Shown here in pieces: positions 48,411 to 49,828 of a DNA stretch of 49,828 nucleotides. The notes beneath the pieces are model-generated. The model searched no databases, had not been told where the DNA came from, and saw only the letters and a list, made by a program, of their open reading frames with translations. The first letter of the stretch is position 1, and each line of letters starts with the position of its first letter. The DNA comes from JAZQQB01 sp045628865 (GTDB lineage Bacteria > Bacillota > Clostridia > Lachnospirales > Lachnospiraceae). Position numbers and translations under genes: made by a program. The stretch lies in assembly GCA_045628865.1 (NCBI GenBank), contig JAZQQB010000026.1:1-49828 (forward strand), written 5' to 3'.

Positions 48411-49828
48411 ATGGAAGAGAATAACAACAAGTTTGATAATTCTCAGGGAAGTACTTGGGGAGGATCAGCTGATTCGGCAAGTAATGGTGGACAGACAGCT
48501 CCTGAAATTGCACCAGAGGAAAATGTAGTGGGTGCAGCAGAATCTTCAGCATGGGGAACTGCTACAGATAATTCTGCAGAGAATCATGCGGAATCTTCTA
48601 ATAACAATTCTAATAATTCGTGGGATACATCAGCATCAGATAGTGAATGGGACCGTACACAGATGGTATGGAGCGGAGATTCTTCACAGAAAAATCAGTT
48701 TACCAATGTTGATTCTTCACAGCCAGGTTTTACAGAACAGAATAGCTTTACGGAGCAGAATAGTTTTGGATATAACCAGAATCAGGGTGGTTTTGGAGAA
48801 CAGACTGGTTTTGGATACAATCAGAGTCAGGGCGGTTTTGGAGAACAGACTGGTTTTGGATACAATCAGAGCCAGGGTGGCTTTGGAGAACAAACCGGTT
48901 TTGGATATGATCAGAGTCAGGGAACCCAAGGCGGCTTTGGTTATGAAAACAGCGTTGGTTCCTATGGAACTCAGGGTGGCTTTGGTTATGAAAATAGTCA
49001 GCCAGGATATGGTTATGGTGCTACTAACGGATATGGCCAGGATATGTATGGTTATTCTCAGAACAATTTTTCAGGCAACATGCCAACCGAAGAGAAACCT
49101 AAGAAAAAGAAAGGGCTTATCATTGGAATTATCATTGCTGCCATTGTAGTGATCGGCGGAATTATTGGTGCAATCCTTTTCTTTAAGGGAGACGATGGAA
49201 AGCTTCCTAAGAAATTAGAGAACTTTAAGTACAGTGAGGATGTTACTTTCCAGGAATTTTTGGATGCTTATTATGATGGTAGCCAGAAAGAATTTGAAAA
49301 GAGTGCAACTACTCCTAATTTCAGCAAACTTTTAAATAAACCAGATACATATGTAAATGATACATTTGAGATTACAGGTTATGTTACTTCAGTAGAAGGA
49401 TCTTTATATTATCTGTCACCAGAGTTAGATGGTTCTGAAGAATACTATTGTTACAATGCGGCAGGTAAGAAGCGCATGCCAGCTGAAGGTGATTATATTA
49501 GTGTATATACAATCTTTACTGAGGTATCAGAAAATGGTGCTTTCCCTTGCATGGTAGTATGGGAATGTGAGCAGCTTGAGGCTCCTGATGTTACAGTTAC
49601 ACCAACTGAAACAGAAGAAACAGAGGAGACAGAGGAGACAGAGGAAACAGATATTACAACTGGCTCAATTGAAATTCCAGATGTTCCAGAATTAGATGAA
49701 GATGCTCAGGCATTTGTTGATAATTTAGAGGTGTCTCAGCTTTACAGTACGGACGATGAGTACTTGTACTTCTATGTTGCCAATAAGAATGTAGATGCCA
49801 ATGTTGTATCTTTGTATATGAATGTTTA
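48411..49828 (+). CDS. Membrane protein with Q/N/G/F-rich repeat domain (3' end cut by window)
   Basis: The frame opens at the ATG at 48411 (GGAGGATAC in front) and runs past the window end, so at least 472 codons are present. Residues 1-115 are Asn/Ser-rich. Residues about 119-170 hold 15-residue repeats of the type FGYNQSQGGFGEQTG, then Gly/Tyr-rich sequence (GYGYGATNGYGQ) to about 225. A basic stretch EEKPKKKKG leads to one membrane helix (about 235-257: LIIGIIIAAIVVIGGIIGAI). Outside it, an OB-fold-like part (DTFEITGYVTSVEGSLYYL) follows, then a Thr/Glu repeat (TETEETEETEETEET). The N-terminal half is predicted disordered and cytoplasmic. No known family recognised. Confidence 0.85.
   Translation, partial: MEENNNKFDNSQGSTWGGSADSASNGGQTAPEIAPEENVVGAAESSAWGTATDNSAENHAESSNNNSNNSWDTSASDSEWDRTQMVWSGDSSQKNQFTNVDSSQPGFTEQNSFTEQNSFGYNQNQGGFGEQTGFGYNQSQGGFGEQTGFGYNQSQGGFGEQTGFGYDQSQGTQGGFGYENSVGSYGTQGGFGYENSQPGYGYGATNGYGQDMYGYSQNNFSGNMPTEEKPKKKKGLIIGIIIAAIVVIGGIIGAILFFKGDDGKLPKKLENFKYSEDVTFQEFLDAYYDGSQKEFEKSATTPNFSKLLNKPDTYVNDTFEITGYVTSVEGSLYYLSPELDGSEEYYCYNAAGKKRMPAEGDYISVYTIFTEVSENGAFPCMVVWECEQLEAPDVTVTPTETEETEETEETEETDITTGSIEIPDVPELDEDAQAFVDNLEVSQLYSTDDEYLYFYVANKNVDANVVSLYMNV
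48765..48920. repeat. 45-bp coding tandem repeats (FG/YNQ repeats)
   Basis: Three full and one partial copies of a 45-bp unit starting TTTGGATAYAAYCAGAR encode the 15-residue repeat. The copies differ by only a few bases, implying recent duplication. Confidence 0.85.

Noticed and set aside
48532..49149. 205-codon plus-strand frame with repeated LVLDTIRVRA-like sequence
   Set aside because: It is a different frame of the 45-bp repeats. The true frame starts at 48411 with a good ribosome binding site and continues through the membrane helix to the window end.

Overview
The window reads as chromosome from a low-GC, anaerobic, plant-fibre-degrading Firmicute, most likely a Lachnospiraceae (the Roseburia / Butyrivibrio / Eubacterium group). 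The reasons are AGGAGG-type ribosome binding sites, the gap-pgk-tpiA-gpmI order, the secG-rnr-smpB-ssrA order, secreted GH11 and GH5 enzymes with CBM2 modules, a GH3 beta-glucosidase with swapped domains like those of Butyrivibrio and Ruminococcus, and a CheV protein. The assignment is inference from gene content; no rRNA is present.

Layout. 1-6 kb: glycolysis (3' end of gap, then pgk, tpiA and gpmI), interrupted by a lipoprotein and an unknown gene on the minus strand and followed by an HPt phosphotransfer protein. 6-10 kb: protein export and ribosome rescue (secG, rnr, smpB, tmRNA). 10-11.2 kb: two tandem paralogous membrane proteins of unknown function. 11.5-17.2 kb: a sugar ABC importer without its own ATPase (two permeases and a lipoprotein) and a glycogen synthase with an extra C-terminal SCP2-like domain. 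17.2-22.9 kb: small unknown genes, a short-chain dehydrogenase, a CapA-like phosphoesterase, a striking tandem hairpin array, a YaiI/YqxD gene, a serine-hydrolase remnant and a split chromate transporter. 22.9-24.6 kb: an AGCS amino-acid:Na+ symporter under a glycine riboswitch. 24.9-29.3 kb: a four-module xylanase/esterase and a GH5 endoglucanase, both secreted. 29.7-35.2 kb: a large Fe-S/FAD oxidoreductase and a cytosolic GH3 beta-glucosidase. 35.4-42.6 kb: three consecutive 7TM hybrid histidine kinases, the third lacking a recognisable ATP-binding core, facing a HPt-like protein that lacks the phospho-accepting histidine. 43-49.8 kb: a GreA-family factor, an M24 peptidase, a rhomboid protease, a small membrane protein, a beta-lactamase-fold hydrolase, CheV, and the 5' part of a membrane protein with a Q/N/G/F-rich repeat domain.

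How they fit together. Secreted xylanase/esterase and endoglucanase would release oligosaccharides. The ABC importer (presumably with a shared ATPase encoded elsewhere) and the cytosolic GH3 enzyme could take them in and cleave them, glycogen synthase could store glucose, and the glycolytic genes could oxidise it. This link is inferred from content only.

The most unusual parts are (i) the hybrid-kinase trio, whose last member and adjacent HPt have both lost catalytic residues; (ii) seven copies of a roughly 62-bp hairpin unit at 20518-20950 that also form the 3' end of a gene; (iii) the GlgA-SCP2 fusion; (iv) a near-identical palindromic box overlapping the -35 of both smpB and ssrA; and (v) multi-stem palindromic elements with tiny loops in several intergenic gaps.
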